Source: Dyadobacter luteus
Lineage (GTDB): Bacteria; Bacteroidota; Bacteroidia; Cytophagales; Spirosomataceae
Assembly (NCBI RefSeq): GCF_003383615.1
Contig: NZ_QNUL01000007.1
Location: 165,445-229,444 of the forward strand
Direction: 5' to 3'
DNA length: 64,000 nt
The notes below the pieces were generated by a model. It did not search any database, was not told the origin of the DNA, and saw nothing but the letters and a program-made list of their open reading frames with translations. Shown here piece after piece: positions 26,859 to 35,799 of the stretch. The stretch's first letter is position 1, and each line of letters opens with the position of its first letter. The position numbers and the translations under genes are program-made.

Positions 26859-29423
26859 TTATTTCTTAAAAATTCTGGTTGTTTGGCTATGGTTTTTATA
26901 TTGTCCTTCCAGGGTGATTTTCGCAATAAAACCGGTTACTTTAGGAACGATATTTTTCAGGTCAACCTGCTCTTCGTAAGTTCCGGCGAATTTGTAGCCG
27001 AGCGATTTTTCAAGAATTTTAGTACCATTAAGTAAGTATAGTTCAATCTTTACACCTCCTCCTTCTTTATTTTCAAATTTAAAATGAACAGTTTTTTCAA
27101 AAGGATTGGGGAAAGCGAAAAAATGAAGGGCTGGTGTATCGGCAATCTTATCCTCTTCATAAAAATCCACCCCGGAACTTGTATTGGCACCCAGCCAGGG
27201 ACGGGCCTGTTTAATTGACAGATAATCTTCCTTTACAATTTTGTATTCGATTTCAATTGAAAAATGTGGATCATTTTCGGCTTTGTATAATCTTTTGAAA
27301 CGGTTATGAATCACCTTTAAATGATCCTTCATTTGCGCCATGTATTTTTTATCCAGAATCAATTTTGAATTGGATAAATTAGAAAATCTGACCACCGTAA
27401 AATCCGCATTGCTCTTGTTACCCGCTTCCAGAATAATCTCCTCCGGTATTGATAAAGCCTCCGGATTTGTAACCAAATCTTCACCCAGCTGATTATTGAG
27501 ATAAAAGGTTTCATCAGTATAATAAATCGGATCAGCACTTACACCAACCCCATTTAATATTTCATCCTTTTCATTGGGGTGACACAAAACCCCCATTGAA
27601 GCTGCAAAATGATCTATTCTGTAAAATTCACGCTCATCGTAAGCTCTGAAGTTCCACATACTTGCATATACCTGCTTTATAGATTTTGAGATATGGCCTT
27701 CATCAGGCTTCTGGGTCTTGGAATCATAAAGACCCGCGCCGCTGAAATTGGGAAGGTCTTCATTATTAGTACTGGATCTACATCTTATAGGCTGTCCCTT
27801 GGGAAACGCGTTTTGCATTACAGCCAGATCGTCGAGCATCCACTGTGGCATCTCTCCCTTCTCAATCTCCTTTCTGAATTTCTGCAACTGTTTATCTCTC
27901 GCAGTCGCGTCGTGGATAAAAGTAGAGTCGGAGCGGATGTGTGCTATTTTTTCAAAGAAACCATTGTGTTCCATAAAAACACGATAGTAATGAAACGGCA
28001 CACCAAAACCGTCCGGAATGGTTTCAGCACTGAAACCAAAAGTTCGCATTTCGGCGAGATTCGCGCATTTGGCACCAAAAGAGTCCGACATATCAAAGCG
28101 AATATCATCCAACCTTGCAATTTTGGTCCGGGTCAAATTCAATGGCGGTATCTGATTGTTCTTTGGTCTTAGCGCATCAAACCATGCATTTACCGCTTCC
28201 AGATTAGACTCCTCAATACTAAACTCGTTTTGTTTTACGATGTAATGCACATATTTCCCTACGAGATTTGCTATTCTCTTGTTGTTTGCAGGATCTTTTA
28301 TGTAGGCATTAGGCACTTTATCCTGAATAGCCCTCAGATTCACATGCGAAAGCGGAGTCTGAGAAACAGCGCTGATAATGCCCCCTGTGCGAGGCATTTC
28401 ATTCGGAAGACTTTCATAAATGACGATGTCACGAATACCCGGAATATCACCAAATTCCATTTTACGAAGTAGTCCATAACCCTCTGCCTGATTGAGCGCC
28501 ATATAGTCGATATCAGCAAGAATATCCTCTTCCAATAATACAGGGATTCTGGAACGGTCATACAGTTTTTTCTCTTCATGATACAAAGGAAGAGCTGCAT
28601 TGGGCATTGGATAGTAAGCCAGATTATTCTTTAAAAACGGCATGTTCGCTGCAATCAACTCATAGGCCATTTGCACCTTTTTGAAAGAGAAGCTATCATT
28701 GGGCTCGAATTCAAATCTATAAACACCCAGTGCACCGCTTGCAGATTTAAGATTCTGATGAAATACAATTTCGCCTCTTAATTCAAGTGGAATTTCTCCA
28801 AAACCGCCACCAGAATTGATCTTTGTCGCCAGCTTAAAAGAGGCATGCAGCTGATGCGTATTTGAATTCATAAAATAGAGCTGAGCGCCCTTAGGATTAT
28901 CACGCACAATGTAGAATTTCACGAATTGCAGGTTTTTCAAATGCGGATCTATATCGGAAACTCCATTATGCTGAAAAGATAATTTCGTAAATATTTCCCT
29001 GGTCGGTATATGCACTGCTCCATCTTTGAAGTTGATTTGTTTGGCAGCATTAAATGGAGATTGATTAACAGGATTGACAAATTCAGTCAGATCGTCAATA
29101 CCGTCTCCATCTGAGTCATGAGGCTTGGAGACAGGATATTGCAAAACCTGGTAATGACCTGCAGAATACGCTCCTATCGATTCCTTTAAAGTTACAACAC
29201 CATCCTTGCCCGGCGCCATGTCTGTACAATAGACAAAAGGCTCATCTAAGGTGTTCCTCACCTTTAACAGATAATAGAAGTCGGGCCTTCCCTCTACTTC
29301 GAAATTGGCAATATGATTTTGATCAATGTTAAATTTGTGAGGTACAACATCCTGAGCATTAATCCAGTGAAGAGGGAGAACACAGAGAATAAATAAAATC
29401 AAGTATGCAGAACTTCCTTTCAT
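26859..29423 (-). CDS. Secreted PEP/pyruvate-binding (water-dikinase-like) protein with T9SS tail
   Basis: This 854-residue protein has a signal peptide (1-23), a thrombospondin-type-3-like calcium motif (DSDGDGIDDLTEF, 103-115), a beta-rich region, a swivelling phosphohistidine-type domain (about 325-400, TGGIISAVSQTPLSHVNLRA with H360), an ATP-grasp PEP/pyruvate-binding domain (about 445-745: FGAKCANLAEM, RCRSSTNNEDLPNFSGAGLY, LSIKQARPWL), and a type A T9SS sorting domain (about 768-854, FAFPNPFEKTVHFKF). His domain before ATP-grasp is the order of glucan water dikinases, the reverse of PPDK/PEP synthase. How an ATP-dependent enzyme would work outside the cell is unclear; it may bind ligand without catalysis. 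Confidence 0.85.
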   Translation of the reverse strand: MKGSSAYLILFILCVLPLHWINAQDVVPHKFNIDQNHIANFEVEGRPDFYYLLKVRNTLDEPFVYCTDMAPGKDGVVTLKESIGAYSAGHYQVLQYPVSKPHDSDGDGIDDLTEFVNPVNQSPFNAAKQINFKDGAVHIPTREIFTKLSFQHNGVSDIDPHLKNLQFVKFYIVRDNPKGAQLYFMNSNTHQLHASFKLATKINSGGGFGEIPLELRGEIVFHQNLKSASGALGVYRFEFEPNDSFSFKKVQMAYELIAANMPFLKNNLAYYPMPNAALPLYHEEKKLYDRSRIPVLLEEDILADIDYMALNQAEGYGLLRKMEFGDIPGIRDIVIYESLPNEMPRTGGIISAVSQTPLSHVNLRAIQDKVPNAYIKDPANNKRIANLVGKYVHYIVKQNEFSIEESNLEAVNAWFDALRPKNNQIPPLNLTRTKIARLDDIRFDMSDSFGAKCANLAEMRTFGFSAETIPDGFGVPFHYYRVFMEHNGFFEKIAHIRSDSTFIHDATARDKQLQKFRKEIEKGEMPQWMLDDLAVMQNAFPKGQPIRCRSSTNNEDLPNFSGAGLYDSKTQKPDEGHISKSIKQVYASMWNFRAYDEREFYRIDHFAASMGVLCHPNEKDEILNGVGVSADPIYYTDETFYLNNQLGEDLVTNPEALSIPEEIILEAGNKSNADFTVVRFSNLSNSKLILDKKYMAQMKDHLKVIHNRFKRLYKAENDPHFSIEIEYKIVKEDYLSIKQARPWLGANTSSGVDFYEEDKIADTPALHFFAFPNPFEKTVHFKFENKEGGGVKIELYLLNGTKILEKSLGYKFAGTYEEQVDLKNIVPKVTGFIAKITLEGQYKNHSQTTRIFKK

Positions 29424-29525
29424 AAATATTTATTCTGATGTGTGTAATCCTGTGTGAAGGACTGTCGAATTGTCTGGCAGTTACTTAAAGACGAACGCAG
29501 TTAATACTACTCAATCATAAAGGCA

Positions 29526-30134
29526 TTATCTGAAAAAGCGTGGTACCGTCCACTCATATCGGACAGCCAATATTCTGATTACGATAATGAGCAAAGACGC
29601 CGATATAAAAGCCACATTACGGCTTGCTCCCAGATTGTCCAGTAAAAGATAACAGCAGGCACCGGCAAAACAGGCTGTAGCGTATACTTCCTTCCTGTAA
29701 ATAATCGGGATTTCGTTTGTCATTACATCCCGGATTACTCCTCCCATAATCGCAGAGAAAATTCCCATAATGGCGGCAATTTCAGGTCTCACTCCCAGAT
29801 TCAATGCTTTCTCTGTTCCTACAATAGTGAAAAGTGCAATTCCACAAGTGTCAAAAAGGAAGAGTGTCTTACGAAGATTAAGAAGAAATTTGTAGAAAAT
29901 AAACGTAACCAAAATCCCTGCCATGATAGCATAGATGATCGTGATGTCGCTAATCCAGACAAGCGGGTAGCTATCAAGCAGAATATCACGCAAAGTACCA
30001 CCTCCGATAGAAGATATAAAAGCAGTAAAGCTGGCACCAAACCAATCCTGATGCTTCTGGTCTTTCATTGCCAGTGCACCGGAAATTGCAAATGCAAACG
30101 TTCCGACAATTTCCAGAATATACTGAATACTCAT
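29526..30134 (-). CDS. TRIC/YadS-family cation channel protein
   Basis: This 202-residue membrane protein has an internal repeat typical of UPF0126/TRIC: about seven helices with SIGGGTLRDILLDSYPL in the first half and IMGGVIRDVMTNEIPIIYRK in the second. Bacterial TRIC proteins are trimeric K+/cation channels. It is followed and preceded by intergenic sequence with repeats, so it is likely its own transcript. Confidence 0.9.
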   Translation of the reverse strand: MSIQYILEIVGTFAFAISGALAMKDQKHQDWFGASFTAFISSIGGGTLRDILLDSYPLVWISDITIIYAIMAGILVTFIFYKFLLNLRKTLFLFDTCGIALFTIVGTEKALNLGVRPEIAAIMGIFSAIMGGVIRDVMTNEIPIIYRKEVYATACFAGACCYLLLDNLGASRNVAFISASLLIIVIRILAVRYEWTVPRFFR

Positions 30135-30160
30135 TTTTTTAATGAAGAAGGAAGAATAGG

Positions 30161-30374
30161 GAATTAAGAATTATGAATGAAGAATTAAAAATAGTAAAAA
30201 GCCTTGCCGATAACTTCTTAACTCCGGATTCCTTAGCTTCCCGTTCTTAATCTCTCAGTTTTCTAAGTAGCCACAGGCCGTCGAGAATTATATAAAAGGG
30301 AGTTAAGAATTATGAATGAAGAATTAGAAATAGCAAAATCCTCGCCGATAATTTCGTAACTCCGGACTCCTTCA
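30161..30374. repeat. Two diverged ~75-base direct repeats in AT-rich spacer
   Basis: Positions 30161-30236 and 30300-30374 share a common core (TAAGAATTATGAATGAAGAA, then CCGATAA, then TAACTCCGGA) at roughly 80 percent by eye. The spacer 30375-30440 holds reverse-complement-like stretches (ATTCTTAATTCC, TATCAATTCCC), so the whole 30150-30440 spacer could fold into an imperfect hairpin. No gene is visible between 30135 and 30440. Confidence 0.7.
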
Positions 30375-30440
30375 CTCCTCATTCTTAATTCCTAACTCCT
30401 TAACTTCCTCCTTCCTCCTTAACTTCTCATTATCAATTCC

Positions 30441-31262
30441 CTAAACCGCCACAGGCGCCTTAATTCCCGGCCACGGGTTATAGTTTTTCAGTTCAAAATC
30501 TTCGTATTTGAAATCAAAAATACTCTTTACATCCGGGTTGATTTGAAGTATTGGCAGAGCACGCGGTTCCCGGCTCAGCTGAAGATCAACCTGTTCAAGG
30601 TGGTTCGAATATATATGGGTATCTCCGCCAGTCCAGACAAAATCCCCCAGGTCAAGATCACATTCCTGAGCAATCATCATAGTCAGCAATGCGTAGCTGG
30701 CAATGTTGAACGGAACACCCAGAAATACATCAGCACTACGCTGATACAATTGGCAAGACAATTTCCCTTTCGTTTCACCAGCCGCCTCATCCGGAGGTGC
30801 TACATAAAACTGAAACAAAGCATGGCAGGGCTGCAACTTCATTTTTGAAAGTTCAGTAGGGTTCCAGGCAGAAACCATAATTCTACGTGAATCAGGCGTA
30901 TTTTTCAGCAGTTTCAGTACCTCTTCCAGCTGATCCACCGACTTTCCGTCGATACCTTCCCAGCTTCTCCACTGCTTTCCGTACACCGGCCCCAAGTCAC
31001 CGTTTTCATCTGCCCACTCGTCCCAGATCGAAACTCCGTTTTCTTTCAGATAAGCGATATTGGTCTCACCTTTCAGAAACCACAACAGTTCATGAATGAT
31101 CGATTTGGTATGTACTTTTTTGGTAGTTACAAGTGGAAAACCATCTTTCAGATCGAAACGCATCTGATAACCGAACACACTGATCGTTCCTGTTCCGGTT
31201 CTGTCCGTTTTCTTTACTCCGTGTTGAAGAATATGGCGGAGTAAGTCGTGGTATTGTTGCAT
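30441..31262 (-). CDS. thyA: Thymidylate synthase
   Basis: This 273-residue enzyme methylates dUMP to dTMP with methylene-tetrahydrofolate. It shows [19 protein letters not shown], a catalytic Cys at 146 in [12 protein letters not shown], and [20 protein letters not shown]. Compared with the 264-residue E. coli enzyme it has an insertion of about nine residues after QFYV ([10 protein letters not shown]). It is 28 bases downstream of the OsmC-like gene on the same strand. Confidence 0.97.
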   Translation of the reverse strand: MQQYHDLLRHILQHGVKKTDRTGTGTISVFGYQMRFDLKDGFPLVTTKKVHTKSIIHELLWFLKGETNIAYLKENGVSIWDEWADENGDLGPVYGKQWRSWEGIDGKSVDQLEEVLKLLKNTPDSRRIMVSAWNPTELSKMKLQPCHALFQFYVAPPDEAAGETKGKLSCQLYQRSADVFLGVPFNIASYALLTMMIAQECDLDLGDFVWTGGDTHIYSNHLEQVDLQLSREPRALPILQINPDVKSIFDFKYEDFELKNYNPWPGIKAPVAV

Positions 31263-31290
31263 GGGATATTAAGTCTCTGGTCTGGTAATA

Positions 31291-31719
31291 TTAAACAGTA
31301 GCAATCTCCACACTGTGCGTGATTTCCGCTAATGCTTCAAGTTGTGCTGTAGCCGAGCAGTATTTCTCCATCGACAAACCAATCGCACGGTTGATCTTGT
31401 TCTCGTCTAATGCATTACCCGCAAACTTGAAGGTAAGATGTATTTTCCTGAAAGGTGAACGTTTTGTTCCTTCCTCTTCCACGCGATCGCCGTCGGCAAC
31501 AATCCTGAAATCGGTAATGTCCTGCTTTTGTTTTTTCAGAATCAGAACTACGTCTATGGCGCTGCAGCTTGCAAGCCCCATCAACAGAAGTTCCATCGGA
31601 CGAACGCCCTGATTACTGCCACCAATTTCCGGTGAACCATCGGTATGTACCTTGATCTCAGAAGATCCGCTTCCTTCGAAGTGGAATGCGTCATCCACTC
31701 TTACAAGTTCAATTTTCAT
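31291..31719 (-). CDS. OsmC/YhfA-family protein
   Basis: This 142-residue protein has the OsmC fold pattern: RPMELLLMGLASCSAIDVVLILKKQ with one Cys of the usual thiol pair (the second near YCSATAQLEALA). Members are thiol-dependent peroxidases or of unknown role; the short form with ASCSAIDV resembles YhfA. It is followed closely by thyA, but no functional link is known. Confidence 0.85.
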   Translation of the reverse strand: MKIELVRVDDAFHFEGSGSSEIKVHTDGSPEIGGSNQGVRPMELLLMGLASCSAIDVVLILKKQKQDITDFRIVADGDRVEEEGTKRSPFRKIHLTFKFAGNALDENKINRAIGLSMEKYCSATAQLEALAEITHSVEIATV

Positions 31720-31887
31720 AATTCAATTTCGTTCTGTTTTCCTGTTTGCAACAGGCTGTCTTATCTTTACCTATAATGTTTATCAGGTAATCAAAGTTCA
31801 AATATACTTGATCGCCGGAGTTATAAAGTTAATTACTGTATATTCGTTCTGAAATGACATTCCGTTTATACCAAAAGCCTGAAAACT

Positions 31888-32127
31888 ATGTGGACCGAAG
31901 AGAATGATAAACTGAAGAGGACTTTTGAATTTAACGATTTCAAAGAGGCTTTCGCCTTTATGAAAAAGGTGGCTGTAGTAGTAGACGATATGGATCATCA
32001 CCCCACCTGGACAAACACCTATAATAAGGTCGAGATAACACTCACCACACATGACGCAGGCAACAAAGTCACAGCCAAAGACAAAAAACTCGCTGAGGCT
32101 ATAGATCAGATTTTTGAAAACAAATGA
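31888..32127 (+). CDS. 4a-hydroxytetrahydrobiopterin dehydratase
   Basis: This 79-residue protein has the pterin-4a-carbinolamine dehydratase core: [20 protein letters not shown] followed by HP, with the paired His, then [18 protein letters not shown]. It recycles pterin cofactor in other organisms; no aromatic amino acid hydroxylase lies in the window. The size is slightly below the usual 95 residues because the N-terminal strand is short. Its stop overlaps the rsmI start (ATGA). Confidence 0.85.
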   Translation: MWTEENDKLKRTFEFNDFKEAFAFMKKVAVVVDDMDHHPTWTNTYNKVEITLTTHDAGNKVTAKDKKLAEAIDQIFENK

Positions 32128-32825
32128 AGCTTTTTGTAGTACCTACTCCCATCGGGAATCTCGAAGATATTACCCTTCGGGCAATTAATGTTTTAAAAAG
32201 TGCCGACGTGATTCTGGCAGAGGATACACGCACTTCCGGTAATCTTCTGAAACATCTCGGAATCAGTAAACCATTACAGAGTTACCATATCCACAACGAG
32301 CACCAGACAGTCGCCCGGGTTACCGAACGTATTCTGAAAGGTGAAACGATGGCACTTGTTTCCGATGCCGGAACGCCGGCCATTTCTGACCCTGGTTTCC
32401 TGTTGGTGCGTGAGTGCCTGCGGCAGGATATTCCCGTGGAATGTTTGCCCGGCCCTACGGCTTTTGTACCAGCGCTGGTGAACTCAGGTTTACCCAATGA
32501 CCGGTTTACATTCGAAGGTTTTTTACCCCATAAAAAAGGAAGACAAACCCGCTTGCAGCAGCTTGCTCAGGAAGAGCGAACGATGATTTTCTACGAATCT
32601 CCGCACCGACTCCTGAAGTCTTTGCAGCAGTTTGCTGAGTATTTCGGTGCCGACCGCCCGGTATCAGTATCACGTGAACTCACGAAAATGTTTGAAGAGA
32701 ATGTTCGGGGAACAGTTACCGAAGTACTGGCACACTTTTCTGCCAAAACCATAAAAGGAGAAATCGTGATTATTGTTGGCGGGAAAAACAGCGCTCAAAA
32801 AGTTACAGATGATTCTGAAGATTAA
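32124..32825 (+). CDS. rsmI: 16S rRNA (cytidine-1402-2'-O)-methyltransferase
   Basis: This 233-residue tetrapyrrole-methylase-fold enzyme opens [20 protein letters not shown], with [26 protein letters not shown] and [13 protein letters not shown], all diagnostic of RsmI. It methylates the ribosomal decoding centre with SAM. It lacks the longer C-terminal domain of the 286-residue E. coli protein, which is common in Bacteroidota. It overlaps the preceding gene by four bases, so translation is coupled. Confidence 0.95.
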   Translation: MKLFVVPTPIGNLEDITLRAINVLKSADVILAEDTRTSGNLLKHLGISKPLQSYHIHNEHQTVARVTERILKGETMALVSDAGTPAISDPGFLLVRECLRQDIPVECLPGPTAFVPALVNSGLPNDRFTFEGFLPHKKGRQTRLQQLAQEERTMIFYESPHRLLKSLQQFAEYFGADRPVSVSRELTKMFEENVRGTVTEVLAHFSAKTIKGEIVIIVGGKNSAQKVTDDSED

Positions 32826-32847
32826 TAATTCCCGACAGCCATTCTCC

Positions 32848-34071
32848 ATGAAGACATTAAGCAAATCCACCTTTACACAAAAGATATTTTTAACCCTTTC
32901 TCTAACATTCCTACTGATTTGCCACCAGGCTACTGCTCAGTTTGAAACCCTTAGTCCTGAAGCCAAGGTGAGCCTGATTACGGTAAGTCCGGGCAAGGAG
33001 TTATATTCAGGGTTTGGCCATAGTGTTTTGTGGGTCTCAGATCCGATTCAGCGTATCGACCGCGCCTATAATTACGGTACATTCAGTTTTGAAACAGGCA
33101 ATTTTTACGTCAAATTCCTGAGAGGTACACTCCCCTATTCTTTATCTGTCGGGCCGCTTTATTACCAGACAGCCTATTGGGAATCAGAAAACCGTTCTAT
33201 TAAGGAGGAAGTATTAAACCTTTCAGCTGCTCAGAAACAGAAGCTTTACAACTTCCTGGAAAACAATTATCTGCCGCAAAACAGGCTCTATCAGTATAAG
33301 TTCTTTTTCGACAACTGCTCTACCCGGATGGCCGATGCGCTGAAAGCTGCTTGTGGAGATAGTTTGCAGTTTCCGGGATATACGCATGAAAAACGTAGTT
33401 TCAGACAATGGATTGACAAATATGCCTACAAACAAAACCCATGGGCTGACTTCGGGATGGATCTGGCGATCGGTGCTCCTTCCGATGAGATTGCGACGCC
33501 AGAGCAGGCCACCTTCCTCCCTGATAACCTGAGCACTGCATTCGCCGATTCCAGGATTAAAATCGGAGGGCAAACATTGCCTCTCATCGCTTCTAAACGA
33601 GATATTTTTATAGCCCAACCTGCCGATCATGCGGAGCTGATCACTCCGATGATTTTCTTTTGGGCATTGGCAGCAATCATACTGGCGTTCACCTACTGGC
33701 AGATCAAAAAAGATAAACTCAATTTTTTTCTGGATAAATTTTTATTTGGATTTGCAGGAATTATAGGCTGGTTCATTCTTTTGTTATGGTTCGGAACAAA
33801 CCATGGAGTAACGGCCTACAACTACGATATTCTTTGGGCTTTCCCGCTTTGGATGCCCTTGATCTTCTTTATCACTCCAACCAGAAAGCCATCCTGGTTT
33901 CAGTTTTTATTGATATTCTATGGATTTCTATTACTTTGTGCAACCGGAAATCTGGCAAAACATAATCTGGTCGTTATTCCTATATTACTGACCCTGATTA
34001 CCCGGGTTTACTATATGAATAATTCACTTTCTAAAATTCCGTCAGGCGGAAAAATTGCGAATGAATCTTGA
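32848..34071 (+). CDS. lnb: DUF4105 (Lnb-type) membrane protein, putative lipoprotein N-acyltransferase
   Basis: This 407-residue protein from the ATG at 32848 has a signal/anchor (residues 10-30), a periplasmic DUF4105 domain (35-250) with conserved SGFGHSVLWVSDP (H58) and FFFDNCSTRMAD (C157), and about five C-terminal membrane helices (268-390). DUF4105 contains Lnb, which I recall being identified in Bacteroides as the enzyme that N-acylates lipoproteins in place of Lnt. The Cys/His pair is the likely catalytic set. It is placed between rsmI (22 bases) and an inositol phosphatase gene that it overlaps by 11 bases. Confidence 0.8.
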   Translation: MKTLSKSTFTQKIFLTLSLTFLLICHQATAQFETLSPEAKVSLITVSPGKELYSGFGHSVLWVSDPIQRIDRAYNYGTFSFETGNFYVKFLRGTLPYSLSVGPLYYQTAYWESENRSIKEEVLNLSAAQKQKLYNFLENNYLPQNRLYQYKFFFDNCSTRMADALKAACGDSLQFPGYTHEKRSFRQWIDKYAYKQNPWADFGMDLAIGAPSDEIATPEQATFLPDNLSTAFADSRIKIGGQTLPLIASKRDIFIAQPADHAELITPMIFFWALAAIILAFTYWQIKKDKLNFFLDKFLFGFAGIIGWFILLLWFGTNHGVTAYNYDILWAFPLWMPLIFFITPTRKPSWFQFLLIFYGFLLLCATGNLAKHNLVVIPILLTLITRVYYMNNSLSKIPSGGKIANES

Positions 34072-34852
34072 ATTACTGACCCAACAAACCGTAGAACTCG
34101 TTAGAAAAGCTTCGACTTTTATTCAGCTCGAAGCTGCGCTTTTTTCACGGGATAAAATAGAATATAAAGACCTGAACAACCTGGTTTCCTACGTCGACAA
34201 GGAAGCAGAGAAACTACTGGTGGCAGGATTGAGTGAAATATTACCGGAAGCCAGTTTCATTACAGAAGAAGGCACTACAGGGCAGGAGCCGGACCCTAAT
34301 GCTTTGAACTGGATTATTGATCCTCTGGACGGAACAACCAACTTCATTCATGGAATTCCTGTCTATTGCGTAAGTGTTGGGTTAGCCAGAGGAAAAGACT
34401 TGCTGGTAGGAGTGATTCATCAGCCCAATATGGACGAGATGTTTTACGCCTGGAAAGATGGAGGAGCATGGTGTAATGACAAAAAACTTTCCGTATCAGG
34501 TACGCCTACATTGCAGGAAAGTCTGATCGCAACAGGCTTTCCCTACTACAAATTTGAGAAACAGAAACGCTACATGCATATCCTGGAATTGCTGATGCGC
34601 AAAACGCATGGTATACGGAGAATGGGAGCTGCGGCTGTGGATCTGGCATATGTGGCTGCCGGAAGGTTCGACGGTTTCTATGAATACAATCTTAACTCCT
34701 GGGACATGGCTGCCGGTGTATTGATGATCAAGGAAGCTGGTGGAACAGTCACAGATTTTAATGGTGGCGATAACTATCTTTTCGGAGGTGATATCATAGC
34801 AGCAGCCGGAGCACATCAGGAACTCGTTGAAGTAATAAGGTCCAATTTTTGA
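34061..34852 (+). CDS. Inositol-1-monophosphatase family protein
   Basis: This 263-residue protein has the metal-dependent phosphatase motifs: NLVSYVDKEAEKLL, FITEEG (metal Glu), WIIDPLDGTTNFIHG and YNLNSWDMAAGVLMIKEAGG. Members dephosphorylate inositol phosphates, CysQ-type nucleotides or other sugar phosphates; substrate not determined. The ATG at 34061 lies inside the last codons of the lnb gene; an in-frame TTG at 34055 is a weaker choice. Confidence 0.92.
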   Translation: MNLELLTQQTVELVRKASTFIQLEAALFSRDKIEYKDLNNLVSYVDKEAEKLLVAGLSEILPEASFITEEGTTGQEPDPNALNWIIDPLDGTTNFIHGIPVYCVSVGLARGKDLLVGVIHQPNMDEMFYAWKDGGAWCNDKKLSVSGTPTLQESLIATGFPYYKFEKQKRYMHILELLMRKTHGIRRMGAAAVDLAYVAAGRFDGFYEYNLNSWDMAAGVLMIKEAGGTVTDFNGGDNYLFGGDIIAAAGAHQELVEVIRSNF

Positions 34853-34890
34853 TGTGACCTTATTCCGTTAAATTATAAAATCACAACACC

Positions 34891-35427
34891 ATGGAACTTG
34901 AAAAACTGCGTTACCCTATCGGCCAGTTTACGGCTCAGGATAGCTACTCACCTGCTGAAAATAAAACCAACATTCAGATCATCAGTGCGCTCCCATCCAA
35001 GTTTATCAACTTACTGGGAAGCTGGAACGATGAAAAACTAAATACGCCTTACAGGCCAAATGGCTGGACAGTCAGGCAGGTTGTTCATCATGTCGCGGAC
35101 AGCCACATCAATGCGTACACCAGGACACGGCTTGCGCTTACGGAGGACAATCCAACTATTAAACCTTACGACGAAACTGCATGGGCTGAATTGCCAGACG
35201 CGAAAACAGCACAGGTAGAATTGTCGCTTCAACTGATACGCTATGTGCATCTTCGGTGGGTATTGCTTCTCAACTCGATGAATGACGCGGATCTGGCAAG
35301 AACGTATTTCCATCCGGGAAGCCAGGAAACGGTGCGAATGGATACGATGATAGCGCATTATGCATGGCATAGCGAACATCATTATCAACATGCTTTCCAG
35401 TTGGGTGCGAGGAACAATTGGCAATAA
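34891..35427 (+). CDS. YfiT/BstA-type DinB-fold metal-dependent transferase
   Basis: This 178-residue four-helix bundle protein matches the YfiT/bacillithiol transferase group: LRYPIGQFTAQDSYSP at the start, PNGWTVRQVVHHVADSHINA and HYAWHSEHHYQHAF at the end, giving His ligands near 67, 160 and 164 for a metal. In Firmicutes such enzymes conjugate bacillithiol to electrophiles; several Bacteroidota make bacillithiol as well. It is likely a thiol transferase, but the thiol is not shown. Confidence 0.87.
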   Translation: MELEKLRYPIGQFTAQDSYSPAENKTNIQIISALPSKFINLLGSWNDEKLNTPYRPNGWTVRQVVHHVADSHINAYTRTRLALTEDNPTIKPYDETAWAELPDAKTAQVELSLQLIRYVHLRWVLLLNSMNDADLARTYFHPGSQETVRMDTMIAHYAWHSEHHYQHAFQLGARNNWQ

Positions 35428-35444
35428 ACTGATGTTTTCACGGC

Positions 35445-35573
35445 ATGGGTATACAAGAAATCATCGTTCTGCTCCTATTCGCCGTTGCAGCAGGATTTAT
35501 GGGCTGGAAATTTTACAAATCCTTTAATCTCAAAAAAGGAGGAGGTTGCGACAAAGGATGTGGATGTAAATGA
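35445..35573 (+). CDS. 42-residue Cys-rich single-helix membrane protein
   Basis: The ATG at 35445 opens a 42-codon frame ending TGA at 35571-35573. It has one membrane helix (about 5-21, IIVLLLFAVAAGFMGW), a basic stretch, and a C-terminal Cys motif KKGGGCDKGCGCK. This layout is that of FeoB-associated Cys-rich membrane proteins, which sit near ferrous iron transporters and could bind metal, although no feoB is in this window. It starts 17 bases after the YfiT-like gene and is probably co-transcribed. Confidence 0.7.
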   Translation: MGIQEIIVLLLFAVAAGFMGWKFYKSFNLKKGGGCDKGCGCK

Positions 35574-35575
35574 TA

Positions 35576-35795
35576 ATGGTTAATTGTTAAGGATTAATGG
35601 TTAATGTAAACCACTAACCATGATTATCAACTATTAATACTATAGCAAACAGTTAGGAGCAATTGTTTGTAATTATTGTATATCAATAGACATCATTGTA
35701 ATTGATATCAGCAAATAAAAATGGTTAATTGTTAATATAGATCCCGAATCCGGTCATCATTAACAATTAACCATTTACCATTAACAATTAATCAC
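35576..35795. repeat. AT-rich spacer with inverted repeats
   Basis: ATGGTTAATTGTTAA (35721-35735) and TTAACAATTAACCAT (35760-35774) are perfect 15-base inverted arms separated by 24 bases. Related copies of GGTTAAT/TAACAATTAA occur at 35577-35605 and 35775-35792. It may act as a terminator for the convergent acs gene and the small-protein transcript. No gene is seen here. Confidence 0.7.
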
Positions 35796-35799
35796 TGCC

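Noticed and set aside
27693..28172. 159-codon open frame on the plus strand
   Set aside because: It lies opposite the ATP-grasp and His-domain coding region of the dikinase-like gene and shows no family motif.
30135..30440. CRISPR-like array
   Set aside because: There are only two diverged copies of about 75 bases, no uniform spacers and no cas genes.
32773..32847. Longer N-terminus for the DUF4105 protein
   Set aside because: The extension overlaps the end of rsmI and would bury the signal sequence that begins at the ATG at 32848.
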